From contig NC_063278.1 in NCBI RefSeq assembly GCF_910591885.1, positions 2,727,501 to 2,791,500 of the forward strand: DNA of 64,000 bases, given 5' to 3'. Within the stretch, counting starts at the first letter, position 1. Each line of letters begins with the position of its first letter. The notes below the pieces were generated by a model, which searched no databases, was not told the origin of the DNA, and saw only the letters and a program-made list of their open reading frames with translations. This stretch comes from Bombus terrestris. Taxonomy: Eukaryota > Arthropoda > Insecta > Hymenoptera > Apidae. Of the stretch, positions 63,939 through 64,000 are shown piece by piece. Position numbers and translations under genes: made by a program.

Positions 63939-64000
63939 CTAAAAGATAATCTTATATTTTTCATGTAAAAAATTCATTTTTAAAAGATAATTAAAATTAT

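Overview
The window is animal nuclear DNA, most likely from an insect and probably a hymenopteran (bee, wasp or ant). Two spliced genes with GT-AG introns can be recognised, both at the right-hand end. The left ~45 kb is visibly CG-dinucleotide-rich and GC-moderate, and the right ~13 kb is strongly AT-rich. Such sharp compositional contrast, with genes in the AT-rich part, is typical of bee-like genomes. The species assignment is inference.

Layout. Positions 1-~45,000 are a gene-poor, CpG-rich tract with no recognisable protein domain. It holds many microsatellites (CT, CA, GTC, TA, CAG/CCG, CGAA), a 10-bp minisatellite, short perfect palindromes, a few hairpin-forming inverted repeats and scattered homeodomain/POU-like AT-rich words. 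It could be the intergenic or intronic regulatory landscape of a gene outside the window. Positions ~45,000-51,800 are transitional. Positions ~51,800-57,700 are AT-rich and contain a ~1.4 kb segment bounded by a perfect 15-bp inverted repeat, a strong 20-bp-arm hairpin, a 12-bp word (CGCAACGCTAAC) repeated six times, a 124-bp MITE-like inverted repeat and a 39-bp triplicated repeat.

Genes. From 57,717 to 61,705 (+) lies a complete nine-exon USP10-type deubiquitinase gene (931 codons from the first in-frame ATG). Its long disordered N-terminus contains an SWASIL motif and is followed by a USP catalytic domain with Cys, His and Asp boxes. At 63,751-63,938 (-) is the last coding exon of a four-transmembrane MOSMO-like (modulator of Smoothened) gene whose upstream exons lie beyond the right edge. 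The two genes converge tail to tail across ~2 kb of AT-rich 3' sequence carrying poly(A) signals and a partly duplicated ~60-66 bp segment.

Functionally the two genes are unrelated: one is a ubiquitin-pathway enzyme linked to stress granules and ribosome quality control, the other a membrane regulator of Hedgehog reception. No CRISPR array, rRNA, tRNA or bacterial-type system was found. The most interesting unexplained material is the inverted-repeat element at 53.2-54.7 kb with its internal motif array, and the hairpin at 4.27-4.34 kb.
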